The translations under genes and the position numbers were made by a program. DNA of 64,000 nt, from contig JAMZAV010000065.1 of assembly GCA_024449915.1 (NCBI GenBank), forward strand, positions 112,501 to 176,500. The letters run 5' to 3'. This document shows, in pieces, positions 49,070 to 60,451 of the stretch. How positions within the stretch are numbered: the first letter of the stretch is position 1; the number at the start of each line of letters is the position of its first letter. The stretch comes from Sweltsa coloradensis (lineage: Eukaryota > Arthropoda > Insecta > Plecoptera > Chloroperlidae). The notes beneath the pieces were generated by a model. That model worked only from the letters and a program-made list of their open reading frames with translations. It had not been told where the DNA came from and searched no databases.

Positions 49070-49376
49070 ATTGCATATAGACAGTATTTTGTGGTACCGG
49101 TACCTGTTTACAATTTTATATTTTATTGAGGAATGGTTAATATTATGTTATCAAATAAAGCCACAGCTTAACCCACAATAATATGTACCTATACAAAAGA
49201 AGGAAATACGAAGAACATGGCCTCAATTCAACGTACTACATTAAATACACATTGTCTTATTTCACTATCAAATCTGTTTACTGAAATACATAATAACTTT
49301 TAAATGATTTCAGCGAGTTCCAAAATATATAACCCAACCTTATTTTATTACCTAAACGAACACCAGCGTTAACCCA
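49070..49376. repeat. Large inverted repeat, left arm
   Basis: About 307 bp whose reverse complement lies at 50818-51103. Clear blocks: ACAGTATTTTGT, ATTTTATTGAGGAATGGTTA, GAAGGAAATACGAAGAACAT, GGCCTCAATTCAAC, TCAAATCTGTTTACTGAAAT and CGAACACCAGCGTTAACCCA. The arms differ by many substitutions and small indels, so the structure is old. The ~1.4 kb between them contains the Penelope-like insertion and a SINE fragment. Confidence 0.75.
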
Positions 49377-49690
49377 TTAACCTAATTGCTCCATCTCTGC
49401 TACTACCTTATTCTATAGGACAGGTATTCCCATAGGTTGGCGAAACTAGAACGCAGCTAGCCATACAACTACTTAAGTCAACAACGTTTTAAGACACTAT
49501 TAATATGATAGTGCAGTTGGAACATTGTGTTTATTTTGCACGACCCTTCCCATGTTTACCGATGCCTATAATCTAAAAAAATGTATGTGATATCACTATC
49601 ATTTCTCGATTTTATTTGTAGAGAAATACTCCTGTAAGTTGAATCGATCATATTAAATCCAGAGTATAATAACGGATATATATATAAATA
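49377..49690. other. Unassigned sequence inside the large inverted repeat
   Basis: No frame or repeat recognised. It may be internal sequence of the element bounded by the 49070/51103 arms. Confidence 0.35.
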
Positions 49691-49833
49691 TGTTACCATC
49701 TTTAAATAATTAAATTTACTTCTTTCGGTTTACCACGTATATTGTTTATTTAATCCGACGTTTCGACTGGATTTCACCAATCTTTGTCAAAGACAGTAAA
49801 GCAACTCAAGTAAAAAACCCAATATACAAAAAC
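49691..49833 (-). mobile_element. Penelope-like element terminal repeat, 3' copy
   Basis: On the minus strand it contains TTTGACAAAGATTGG, TGAAATCCAGTCGAAACGTC, GGATTAAATAAACAATATAC and GTGGTAAACCGAAAGAAG, and ends near TAAAGATGGTAACA. Except for a 9-bp indel it is the reverse complement of 50206-50339. A CGAAACGTC phrase next to a short stem (ATTGG pairing with CCAGT) is characteristic of Penelope-like terminal repeats, some of which are known to hold hammerhead ribozymes. The full hammerhead core is not evident here. Confidence 0.65.
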
Positions 49834-49982
49834 ACTTCAAGAGGGAAACGAAACAAAAAACAATAATAACATAAAACAAACATAATAAACAAGGCAATGC
49901 AAAGAAGTTAACTAACAGGAATATTATAACATGTGGAAAGAGTTTAGAAAAACATGTCATGTTATTGATTAGATGAAGTAGG

Positions 49983-50225
49983 CTAGTCTGCTTGACCAGA
50001 ACTTGTGGGATGATTTCTTGCTTGACTTCTTGTCCTTGGACCTTGACTTGTGGAAGGTAGCACGGTTTTGTGAATATTTTGACCAGTATGGTTAGTCTGA
50101 CTTCTTGTTACGGGTCGTAGACTTACAGCAGGAGGAGTAGCAGTAGGAGGAGGAGGAGGAGTATGCGTTAATGTTCTTGGTTTATGGCAAAGGTTTTTGG
50201 CAAAGGTTTTTGTATATTGGGTTTT
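49983..50225 (-). pseudogene. C-terminal coding tail of a Penelope-like element
   Basis: An 80-codon open stretch, bounded by stops at 50226-50228 and 49983-49985 (read on minus), with no start codon: it is the end of a longer protein. It includes a proline tract (HTPPPPPTATPP), then RPVTRSQTN, and a second TRSQ in GPRTRSQARN before the stop. The basic, Pro/Ser/Thr-rich tail sits directly upstream, in the minus sense, of the terminal repeat at 49691-49833, as the polyprotein end would in a Penelope-like element. The GIY-YIG domain itself is absent: a 5' truncation joins this tail to an inverted copy of the terminal repeat. The family link comes from position and terminal-repeat features, since this tail has no diagnostic residues. 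Confidence 0.5.
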
Positions 50226-50339
50226 TTACTTGAGTTGCTTTACTGTCTTTGACAAAGATTGGTGAAATCCAGTCGAAACGTCGGATTAAATAAACAATAT
50301 ACGTGGTAAACCGAAAGAAGTAAATTAAAGATGGTAACA
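50206..50339 (+). mobile_element. Penelope-like element terminal repeat, inverted 5' copy
   Basis: A 134-bp inverted copy of 49691-49833 lacking 9 bp and otherwise essentially identical. It joins the truncated coding tail through a duplicated AAAGGTTTTTGGC / AAAGGTTTTTGTA stretch (50190-50215), suggesting slippage or template switching when the copy was made. Inverted terminal repeats around a 5'-truncated body are a known Penelope-like insertion structure. Confidence 0.65.
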
Positions 50340-50370
50340 CATACAAATAACCACGAAAACCTCAGAAATA

Positions 50371-50521
50371 ATATATATATATATATTATTGATTCATAGC
50401 AGTTGTCGAAAAAGTTTGCTATATATATATATATATATATATTGTTTAAACTTGGCTTTGTAGTAGGCGACTATGACGCTGTTATGGTAGTACTTTTTAT
50501 ATATATATATATATATATAAA
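50371..50521 (-). repeat. (TA)n tracts flanking a SINE fragment
   Basis: TA runs at about 50371-50389, 50420-50442 and 50497-50521. Between the last two lies a 51-bp fragment (50444-50494) matching the body of the GTAGTCA-type SINE at 38280-38372: GTTTAAACTTGGCTTTG, AGGCGACTATGACG, TTATGGTAGTACT. The SINE appears to have inserted into, or been trimmed by, a TA microsatellite. Confidence 0.55.
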
Positions 50522-50817
50522 TATAAGTGTAATATATTACAGAGTATAAAGTATAATAATAATAAAAATAACGGTGTAGTGGTTAAGACGTTTTACAATA
50601 TGGATTGAATAAAATAATAAAATATAACTTACAGATTACTTATAACTTATAGTATTACTTTTATAACACTTGTTTAACTTTAGTTGATTGCCGCATAATC
50701 TGAATTTAAAAGTGTGAGCAATTAACTTTAACTTTAGTTTTAATAAAATAAAATAGGGGTTTAAATTAAGCATTATAATGGACATCAACAACTTTTACAA
50801 AGTACTTAAAAAATATT

Positions 50818-51103
50818 TGGGTTAAAGCTGGTGTTCATCTAGGTCTAGATAATAAGGTTGTGTTATATTTACTGAAATCAAGAAACGCAAACATCGCAAA
50901 ACAAAGTTATTTTGTATTTCAGTAAACAGATTTGATAGTAAAGTAAGACAATATATGTTTATGTAATATGTTGAATTGAGGCCATGATCCTCGTATTTCC
51001 TTCTTTATATAGGTACATACATATTATTGATAACATATTAACGATTCCTTAATAAAATATCAAAGTTGTAAGTAAATACAACAAAATACTGTATATATGC
51101 AAA
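50818..51103. repeat. Large inverted repeat, right arm
   Basis: Reverse-complement partner of 49070-49376: AAAGCTGGTGTTCATC, ATTTCAGTAAACAGATTTGA, TTGAATTGAGGCCATGATC, CGTATTTCCTTCTTTATATA, ACTGTATATATGCAAA. A transposase frame is not visible between the arms. Confidence 0.75.
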
Positions 51104-51204
51104 TACATTTAAAAAACGGTAAACGAAATCAACATGAACTCATTTAATTGAGAAGTCGAGCTTAACTCCAAAACGAACTGAAGAAATATTGTTTTTTCTA
51201 TTAT

Positions 51205-51310
51205 ATTATTTCAAATTTCAATTTCAATTTCAATTTTTTATTCGGACAAATTGTACATTTTACATCAGAAAGGCATGCCTTTCTTATATAAATTATTTAT
51301 ATCGCATCAA
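51205..51310 (-). repeat. Non-LTR retrotransposon 3' end with (AATTGA)-type tail
   Basis: On the minus strand: AAAGGCATGCCTTTCTGATG, TAAAATGTACAATTTGTCCG, AATAAAAAATTGAAATTGAA and a further TTGAAATTTGAAA tail. AATAAA followed by tandem AATTGA units is typical of CR1/L2-like 3' ends in invertebrates. Upstream (51310-51460) no coding similarity is seen. Confidence 0.55.
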
Positions 51311-51462
51311 TACGATGTTTTAATTATATTATATGAACAATAAGGTATCCTTGATGTATGCTAGTATTTTTCCTGACTGAAAGGACTCGGACAATTTAAT
51401 GAAATACACTTTTAACTTATGGGCGTCTTCAAAGTACCCGGTTTTAAAAGTTACTATTACGA

Positions 51463-51725
51463 TAAAATAAAATAAATAAATCAATTTATTTAGAGTCTAC
51501 CCAATCAGTTATATAACCTGATTTCAGTGGGGAACTTTAAATCAAAGCGACCAAGCAAACCCTGCAGGCCCCGACGCAATCGACGAGTGAGTGATAAACA
51601 ACCAAGATCGATATTTTTAATAGAAATATAGCAATCAGTGGTTATGGACAGTGCGAACACCCGCGAATAACGCCAGAATCAACAAGGCCGATTCAGAAAA
51701 CTCTGAAATTTATTATTATACAAAC
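51463..51725 (-). repeat. Retroelement 3' end, family B (copy 2)
   Basis: About 260 bp, aligning with 56301-56550. In plus-strand order: AATAAATAAATCAATTTATT, AGAGTCTACCCAATCAGTTA, TATAACCTGATTTCAGTGGG, CCCTGCAGGCCCCGACGCAA, TCGACGAGTGAGTGATAA, ATATAGCAATCAGTGG, ACAGTGCGAACACCCGCGAA. Read on minus, the element ends in a TCAG-TATA-CTGA hairpin, GGGTAGACTC and an AAATAAAT tail, the same end as family A. No B box was found, so this may be a LINE 3' UTR rather than a SINE. Confidence 0.65.
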
Positions 51726-52872
51726 TACTCTCTTGATGTGTTATTTAAACAGAATTTCGGCATAGAATTTATAAATATATATCAGTCAATACACGTCTTG
51801 CCTATCACGTCACCCCAGTAAATCGCGCAATGTCTTGCCCGACATAGAGCTTGTTAAATGTGTATATGGGGGTTGTTTCGTCTCACCGCAGAGACGCGTC
51901 TTCGGTGAAACTTCCCTGAGTGAACTGAAGGTAGAGCCACCCCTAATTAATCTATTTATTTTGTAAATTGTAGCGAGCGCCGAGCTTGGTAGTTATTTAG
52001 TGGGCGAAGTCGCAGCCAGAGTCACATCATCATCATCTCACGGGGAAGTGGTCATCTTAATTGCAAAATCTCCCCGCCCCCCTCGCCCCGACCCCGCGCG
52101 CTCTAGCATCTGCATATCATAGTATCGCAAGGGGTGGGGTGGGGTGGGAAGTTGCGACTGCTGCTGGGATGGCCTTAACAAGGTTTCCACTCGGCTGAAT
52201 ATTGAGTTTTCCTCTGTTATATTACACCGACCAACGTACGGCAATCCTGGGCCAACTAGCCACTTGGCCAAGCCCGGTCGAGATTCAACGCCCTTGGGAC
52301 TACACAGGAAATCAAATTGCGTTTGGATCGCGAGATCCCTATATCCGAGAAGTCAGTTTTATACAGAAATTGTGTATATTGCTTCAACATCCACTATACT
52401 TCGAAACCGGACACGCGCCCCCGTCTGCATTTCTCCAACTATATTCCAACATCCAATTTCAAATAGAAATGTGTTTTGAAATAAATTTACATCATCTGGT
52501 TTTAGACTGGCGGAGTGCATGAAGAAGATGGTCTGCACGTAGCGAGTTCTTATGCGATGGTTGGATTCGGAGTGAACATTTTATTAAACGCGTAAGCCCC
52601 GGTTGAAAGGATTATCATCCTGCGCCGGCTAACTGATGCTAAGAGGCGACCGTACATCTCCGCGTACCCCAGAGTGAAGCTTGTTCTGTTGGCATCTCTG
52701 GGGCCCCATGATTCTTGGCCCGCGTTTCAAACATTCTTCGTGTTCGTTCGCTTCCTTGAACTTGGGGAGGAAATCAAGCCAGAACAAACTGAATCCAAGT
52801 ACGAGGTGAATTACTGATCTGTGAAGGCGTCCGTCACTTTCCGCGTAATACCTCGTTCAGTGAGATCCACTA

Positions 52873-52914
<42 letters not shown>

Positions 52915-55900
52915 TCGTGTCCAACAACATTTCAAACTCTGACGCACACTACGTTACGTCGCTTGCTATGACGGGCAATTAAACAATGTTTTCATGCAAG
53001 ATAAGATATTAATAAATAAGTAAAGAGTTTGTCTAGTTCATTGTTAGTTATGAGTTTGGTGTTCTATTCCAATCTTATTGTCTGTATCTATTTTAACGCA
53101 GTTTTCTACTTTATATTTTTACAATTTTGCAAAATAAGAATAAAAAAACATATTCGCTTACAATTCATATTTAGAAACAAGCGTTTGGTAAAGGAACTAT
53201 CAAAACTTCTGCTCAATGTAGTTAACCAGTAATTTTAAAATATGTATAATTTTAGGCCAGTTAGCTACTTATTTAATGCATCTGTTAAAATTAATCTCAA
53301 ATTTGAATATAGCCTATGATTTCATGATATAAGAAGACCCCTTGATCTGACAAAACGAAAAAGCAGTTAACAATGAACTATATTTTTGCAATATATCATT
53401 ATTTATAGATCCCAACCTCTCACAAAAATCCCCATAACCTTTAAGACTTAACAACTTCCAATTTAGAGCCAACACATTTTACAACTTGATATCTCAAGAG
53501 GTAACTTTTCATCACGTATATTTATGGCTTTGTTTACGACACGGATTTTTGAACTTATAGCTTGATTGTTTGTTTTCTGCTAGGCATGGATATTTACGTA
53601 CTAGATCGTTTTAACTTATGGAACAATTTAACAAAATAACATGCATAAACATGCTCGCTCCATTGTTGTATAGCTTAATTGATATGAATGTACACGTCAA
53701 TGTGGACGGTAAAATATTGTCATAAACAGGTCAATCTAACTTATATAAAAAAAAAGAATCGCGGTATAGAGTCGGATATTTTGGGTTCCATCACCATTCT
53801 GGCATTCTGTACAAATTTAAATAACATTTTGATTATGACATTATCATTGTGTAATGTGATCCTGAGAAAATAATATTTTGTGAATATTATCGTAGTTAAA
53901 ACAGTAAAAGTTGAACCATACATAAGTCGAATCTAACAACAGAAATTTGTGTATTGATGTGTTGTATTCAAGACGTCAGAGAGGTATACTAAAGAGCGCT
54001 TGGACGGAATGGATTGGAATGATAATGAGTAGTTGAGAAGAAATCATGAAGTTAGAACAAGTGCACCCATATTTGCTATTGAGGATGGTAGAACCGTTCT
54101 CAACATTACGGTAGGAAGTTCTGTTCGCGATTTATTCGTTTTGTGAAGAAGTTGTACTCAAGTAAATAATGGCAACACAATCACATAAAAACAGTTGAAT
54201 TAAAAATAAAGTTAAGTCTGAAAGTTTTTTATCACTACGATCCTGAAAGCTTCTCTATTGTCTTGTTTTTATCGAAATCCTGATAGCTGTAAACTGATCG
54301 GAAGAGTTGATGTGAGTGATCGGGAACGAGCGGACTAAGGAGGAACCGCACCTTCCACGGCTGGAAGTCGACTCCAGGGTGTCGTACAGTTAGAACCTGC
54401 AGGCTCTCTCCAAATCTCAGACCCCCCCCCCCCTCCCACACTCGATGAGGGGTTTCAATTTCACAGATACGATCTGAGAAACTTTTGACATGTGGTCCCA
54501 CAAATAATAGATCTTAGCCCGGGCTGGAGATCTATGCTCCACTTACAGTCAATTCTATTGAAAATCGGATTCCGTGTTGGAGTAGTATCCAGAGAGTAAT
54601 AACCGGGACTTGTGATGAACATTGAGAATACTCACTTCGCGGCTCGGAGAGTTTTGTTGGCGTGTTTTGGCGACATTGGACATGCATCCCGGGAGGTTTG
54701 CAGCAATGAACTATTGTGCGTAAGCGTAGACGTATGACGTGACTACCCCTCCACTCCCCTCCTTCACAGTCTAAGTCAGGCTTAATGGAAGTGTCTGTAG
54801 TATGTACATAATTGAATACGTCAGCTAACTTCTTACTTCAGTTACTTTATTCTTGCCCGGCGTTTTGTTATTTTTTGTATGTTTATATTAATTTTTATAT
54901 GTTGTTAATGTTTTATCTGTATTTATTGTTTTTGTGTATTTATTTATTAGGTGTCTCTCTGGGGGTCTGTCTGCCAGACTTAAATTAAAAATTAAAATCT
55001 CTGGTATAATATTGCAGAATAATTAGTTAAAAAATTTGCACTGCTATATCATGATTACAATTACGATTGTGTGCTTTTGACAAGTGAAGATAATATTTGA
55101 ATCGTGAAATGATTGATGTTTTTGTCGTAAGTTGGAGAACTTATATGTGTTATTTACACTACAACCAGTGTATCCATTTGGAGTCAAGGACCATCATTTA
55201 GACACCTTTTTTGACAACCACAAAAACGATTGAAAATCTGCAATGTCACTCGAGTATCAAATTAGCTCGCTCATTTACTACACATCAACAGAAAACATAG
55301 CAATCATCTCATTGTTGCACATTATTGACGGTTACAACATACACAATATATACTATTTTTTTAAACAGTTACTATCGTTTGAACTCCGGCATTAATTTCT
55401 GGAGACATAATCCTAGTTGTTTATGTTGTGAGTAAAACATTAATGTAATTTACAAGTAAACGAAATTAAACTTCATATCAAAAGGTTACATCAACCGGCC
55501 CCGAATACTTGGGTTGCCAAGGTCACCGAAACATGACAAATATAGACAAAAATGCAAGTCATCTACTATAAATCATAGCAACCAACGCCCACTCTTACAA
55601 GTTCATTGACATCCGTGACGTTTTGGGGGTGCAGTGAAAAAATAACCCCTAAAAAAATACATTAGCGTTCGAATAGCTACACCGCTGTGTAAGTATGTGT
55701 ACAATTTCAGCACTCCAGCAATTATTAAATTGAGTCGATTGCTACAGCTTTTCGTACTAAACTATTGCCTTTCACACAGTTCATCACTCTGTTTTCGATA
55801 TAGTCTAGTGATGATGATATTACTCACGACACACTTGTCGACCACATTCCGTACTGTACAACAAACAGCAAACTCAACAGATTCTTCAAGTCTTCCATTT

Positions 55901-56140
55901 ATATATTGCATTAAAACATATTTTGAATATTATATAGATATCGGCAATACAGTTTGAGTTATAATCAGCAAAAATGATTGAATGCTGTTAAAGCAGGCCT
56001 TAAAGATGCAGACATCACCAGTGAATCCCCTGTAATGTTTCTCATTTATATAGTTGTATAATTATTATTATTATTATGTTTTAATGATTCTTTAAAATGA
56101 TTATTTTATTTTACTTAATTTTAAAGTTATAATATTAGAC
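51726..56140. other. Long stretch without recognised gene
   Basis: About 4.4 kb. 52010-52560 is G+C-richer, with overlapping 106-111-codon frames that show no domain. A pure (CGT)14 run lies at 52873-52914 and a 12-C run at 54422-54433. The rest is A+T-rich with nothing supportable. Confidence 0.5.
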
Positions 56141-56236
56141 GGGTGGCGAAGATCGCTTAAGTGTTCCCCGATATAAAACGATTCTAATATATTGTCGCCC
56201 TTAGCGGTTTGCGGCGATTAATGTTTAAAACAAGTT
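56141..56236 (+). repeat. 5S-SINE body without 5S head
   Basis: GGGTGGCGAAGATCGCTTAA, GTGTTCCCCGATATAAAACG, ATTGTCGCCCTTAGCGGTTT, GCGGCGATTAATGTTTAAAA match the body at 19042-19150 in order and orientation, with substitutions. The 5' part is A+T-rich and shows no 5S similarity, indicating truncation. Confidence 0.55.
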
Positions 56237-56300
56237 TAGGTGTTTTTTATTTATTTTTTTATATTACAATAATTGCAAGCGGCGCTAAATCTGTGCGAAC

Positions 56301-56550
56301 GAAAATAAATAAATAAATTCATATTTATAGTCCACCCACTCAGTCATATAACTTGATTTTCAGTGGGGGACTTTAAAAAAGCGGCCAAGCCATCCCTGTA
56401 TGCCCCGACGCAATCGACGAGTGAGCGATAACCAACCAAAGATCAATATTTTCTAATAGTAAATATAGCAATCAGTGGTATGGACAGTGCGAACACCCGC
56501 GAATCAACGCCAGAATCAACGAGGCCAATTCAGAACAACTTTGAATTCGT
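56301..56550 (-). repeat. Retroelement 3' end, family B (copy 3)
   Basis: Aligns with 51463-51725 through AGTCCACCCACTCAGTCATA, TAACTTGATTTTCAGTGGGG, CCCCGACGCAATCGACGAG, ATATAGCAATCAGTGG, ACAGTGCGAACACCCGCGAA. Read on minus it ends in the shared hairpin and an A-rich tail. A useful well-preserved reference copy. Confidence 0.65.
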
Positions 56551-57872
56551 TGCTAGGACGGCTCTAAAGTCACCGTTTACTAATTCCTAAAACAAGAAGT
56601 GACGGACTTGAATCCATATTAGAAGTTAAAAAAGTTCCGCCTGAAGATTCTAGGTCTCGAGACCAGAGCCCACCAGTGTTATTGTACTGTGTTGAGAGCG
56701 GAGAGTTGCAATCCCCGCTGTCGGTTTGATCGTCGGTCCCAGTCCCAGGCCCGCCCGGGAGCAGCGCGGGCCAGACGACGTCCCCGCGGTGCAACACTAG
56801 ACGCATTTTACCAACTATTTATGCTCGGCCTGCGACCGGGCTAGTGGGTCAAAACGATTGAGATGGGAAGCTCAACGTTTTTCATTCTTGTGTATTGCAC
56901 AAAATATAAGCGTTTGCAATATTAAGCGAGACTTTATGAGCAATGAGAACGTATTTAAGCGTAAAATTATTATTTTATTAAATCGAAACATTTCTAAGAT
57001 AAAATTAAGATTTTTAAAAAGAAGACAAATGTAATAAATAATATAGTTTGTGTGAAGATAATAGGTATCAACATTGAGTTTATTGAGTAAAACTTTACGA
57101 ATAAGGTTATCATCTTATTCCTTATTTCTTTTTAAAGTGTTATTTTGCAATACATTCAATTACACAATATAAAATGTACATAATCATAGAAATATGTTTC
57201 CAAAACACAAAGATGGTATTAAGTGGTAGAGCAAGTCCTTAAGTGCACATTGATGAGGCTCATTGCCATTTAAATAAAAATAATTTGTATTTCTAGGTTG
57301 ATAAATGTAAAAAAATGGATGAAAGACGAGACAAAGTATATATTCAAAACTGTTGTTTAGACTTTGAGTTATAATGTAGACTGTATAGCGGACAACCACA
57401 GAGGCAACACTTGTCGTGGTTGAAGAAAGTAAGTTACCTTGTTAGTTTTTGTGAACACAACACAACTCATATAATTACTCATCTCCAAGAAAGTGTCCCT
57501 GTTTCCGGGACAACTTGCCGACCTACGGGGGTTCACCCAGGAGCCGGTGGGGGAGAGCAGCGAAGTTTGTGCGGCCGACCACACGCTGCGTGGCAGTCGC
57601 AACTCGCAAGTCTGACATCTTTTTAAAACATTGCAAGCAAGCAAATTGGTTTATGTGAGTTTAACACGTGGCATAAATGTCAGAGATACGGACGTTACTG
57701 AGAGCAACTCCTGAATGATGCACAACCCTCACATCGGACGAGAGTCTCCCCTATTGAGTTAGTGGGCCGAGTTATTGCGATGAGTTGCACGATATTTCAC
57801 CGGCGACGTGGAGGCTGCATGATCGTCGCTTGTCACGCTAACTCACTGGGGCGGGAGCTGCTCATAGCAGAG
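56551..57872. other. Stretch without recognised gene
   Basis: 56570-56840 is G+C-rich with a 78-codon minus frame (MRLVLHRGDVVWPALLPGG...) that has reasonable composition but no domain or splice support. A second G+C-rich patch lies at 57500-57610. Otherwise A+T-rich. Confidence 0.45.
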
Positions 57873-57976
57873 TAGGACGAGGATGTAGGTGGCAGGACAG
57901 GTGGTACGAAGGTAGGTGGTAGTAGGACAGATGGCAGGACGAGGATGTAGGTGGCAGGACAGGTGGTAGTAGGACA
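57873..57976 (+). repeat. Short minisatellite (AGGACGAGGATGTAGGTGGC)
   Basis: The phrase AGGACGAGGATGTAGGTGGC followed by AGGACAGGTGGTA occurs twice at ~60-bp spacing, with partial GTAGGTGGTAGTAGGACAG units between and after. Confidence 0.6.
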
Positions 57977-60451
57977 GTCGGTTGGGAGAGATTTGTAGGT
58001 GCATATGCAAGTAGGATGGCAATCGGGCATTTTGGGGAGGGTGAGGAGTTAGTTGGCAGGACAAGTGGATGGCTACAGGTGTATGTAGTTTCGATGACTA
58101 GTGTTAACTATAGGCAGATGGTGGCAGGTGAGAGGTGGGCGGGAAGAGGCGGCGTTCGTTGTGCTAATCATAGAAGTGATACAATTAATATAGATGGTAT
58201 GGTAGCAAGTCAAGAGAGCGATATGGGAGGGGATAAAGGGAGAGAACAGGGGGTCAAATCACTAAAATTGTCGCTGTCGATTGACAGTGAGATTAACAAC
58301 TTGTACCGAGAGGGAACCTCTGCGTTATACAACTGTGTATTACATTACATTGGCAGATGGCTTTAATAGTGTAAAAAGTTATAATTTTATTTGAAACAAC
58401 GCTAAAAGTGAATGGCTTTTATTCCTCAGACGTTGTCACTAACGGTGTTGGTCGACTACGTTAGAATCGACAACGTCAGAGGGAAGGCAAATAAGGAGGG
58501 ATAAAAGTAATTCATTGTTATCTTTATTATGTGCACTAAAATATAACTTTTTACACTTTAATAGCCTTCTACCAATGCACAGCAAAAGTAAGTAATTACT
58601 AATTATGTTGGTATGATACAACGTATTCGAGGTGGCAGTTCTTTCTTGTTCACAAGTTGTCAGCGACATCTTCAGTGGATAGACCTTCCAAGGATGCTCG
58701 GGAAACTACGCCATGTGACACGAGTACAGGCGGAAAGATTGAAAGACACGTTGGGTGACCAGATGTACGGAGGTATTAGTATACAGACTCCGCGATAACA
58801 AATCAACTAATAATACAAGGAGCAATACTATGAGAGTAAGATGTTACGCACGGAACAGCTGAGGAGTAGGATTTGGTTGTATGATCAACTTGTACAACAA
58901 TGGTATGACCCGATATATTTTTAATATTCTTTTTATTTACCATGTATGTATAATGGTCTTGATTGCTTGTATCAGTGCCAAAGCCATTTACATTATGACG
59001 CTGCATATTCACCCATTACACCAAATTGTTAAGAGGATTCTTGAAGAGTGACTTTAGGTACCTGGCCGCACTATAATCTGCAACCAGACTATATTTTTGT
59101 TCTTCAAAAGATGATATGCCTATTACGAAACTTTTAGGCTAAATAATACTAAATATTTTTATTTTCCATGCAATAAGTTTAGGTAAGTGCGACTGTGACT
59201 AGATATAGCGTTGACTCTTCTTACTTGCATGGCAACTGTTCAAAGTTTTGTACATTTGTTAGAACACTGCCAGTCATCGGTACAAAATTTCAGTTAAATA
59301 AATTTGTCACATTGTTCTATTCAAAATCAATGTAGATATTAATTTTGTTAGTTCTCTGACTGAAACAAAACAACTCTACTAAAATACTGAGATTAAAAAA
59401 AATTTGCACAAAAAAATTACGCAAAAAAGTAATTTATTACCAAAAAACAAAAATGTTTCAATCATATTACATACCATCAATCTGTAATCAAAATTGTATT
59501 TGTTGCTTGGAAATAACTTGCACGTTGAAATGTATTTAAATTCATATTGCGTTTGTGAAATATTATTATGTCCAGGCTAAAGTTTCAAGACTTGACTAAA
59601 ACTCCGAGTTCTCCGTCAAACCGCAGGTGAACTTATTCCTCGCATTTCGAGACCCGTCTATGCTAAACTTGTTATGTTCCCTAATTCCAATGGGAATTTC
59701 TCGAGGAGGGAATGCGTGTAATTTAAAGTTTAAAAATGTAAGATAAAATATTTACTTCTTCTAGACTGCCTTTTCTGTTTTACAAATTGCAGGCTAGCCA
59801 AGTGTTCGGTGAGGAAATGTAAGGAAATTGGTAGCCTGTTTCCGGCGCGAATCAGGAGGAAATTGCAGTTGAACGCGGCACGAACCACAACGGGCCTTGT
59901 GGTTGGACGAGGGAAATAAGAGGAAAGGTTTCGTCATACAAAATGTACGTTCCATCAGTGAATTTGGTCAAGAGTAGAAAAGTGAGAAATCGGATGAAAT
60001 AAAGAAAGAGTGAGGGGAGAGAAGGGAAGTTAGGTAGGTATGGTTTGCTTTGAAATGGTTGGGAGGTGGGGAATATTAAACAACGAGTTTAATAGTCAAT
60101 CTACGTAATGGACTATATATTGTGGTAAGCTGATACGTGGAATATAGTTTTGTGTAGATAATATTTGTAAAATTTATAAACAACTATTTATCCATTAGCA
60201 CAATTAAAGTATTTTAGTTGGTTGAAGAAATGATGAATTATTGATACCTGCTTGATTGGCAAAAAAATCATCTTATAGACATGAAACCAAAAAAAATTAT
60301 AAACATATAACTACGTGAATGAGCAAGCTCGATAGAGGAAAGTGTCAGATATGACCTCGCCGCTCCGCACCTTCTATTCCGTCGTTAGCGCAATGCCAAC
60401 CACTGTGACTCCAACCTACGTGAAGTCATGGTCATCCTGAAGATGCCTCGC
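57977..60451. other. Stretch without recognised gene
   Basis: A 116-codon plus frame at 58016-58366 overlaps the edge of the minisatellite and has no recognised domain. The rest is A+T-rich; nothing supportable. Confidence 0.45.

Noticed and set aside
50371..50521. Terminal repeats or origin-like A+T structure from TA runs
   Set aside because: Ordinary TA microsatellite interrupted by a SINE fragment.
56570..56806. 78-codon minus frame (MRLVLHRGDVVWPALLPGG...)
   Set aside because: Composition is more protein-like than most, and a 5' exon cannot be excluded, but there is no domain, splice donor or partner exon to support it.
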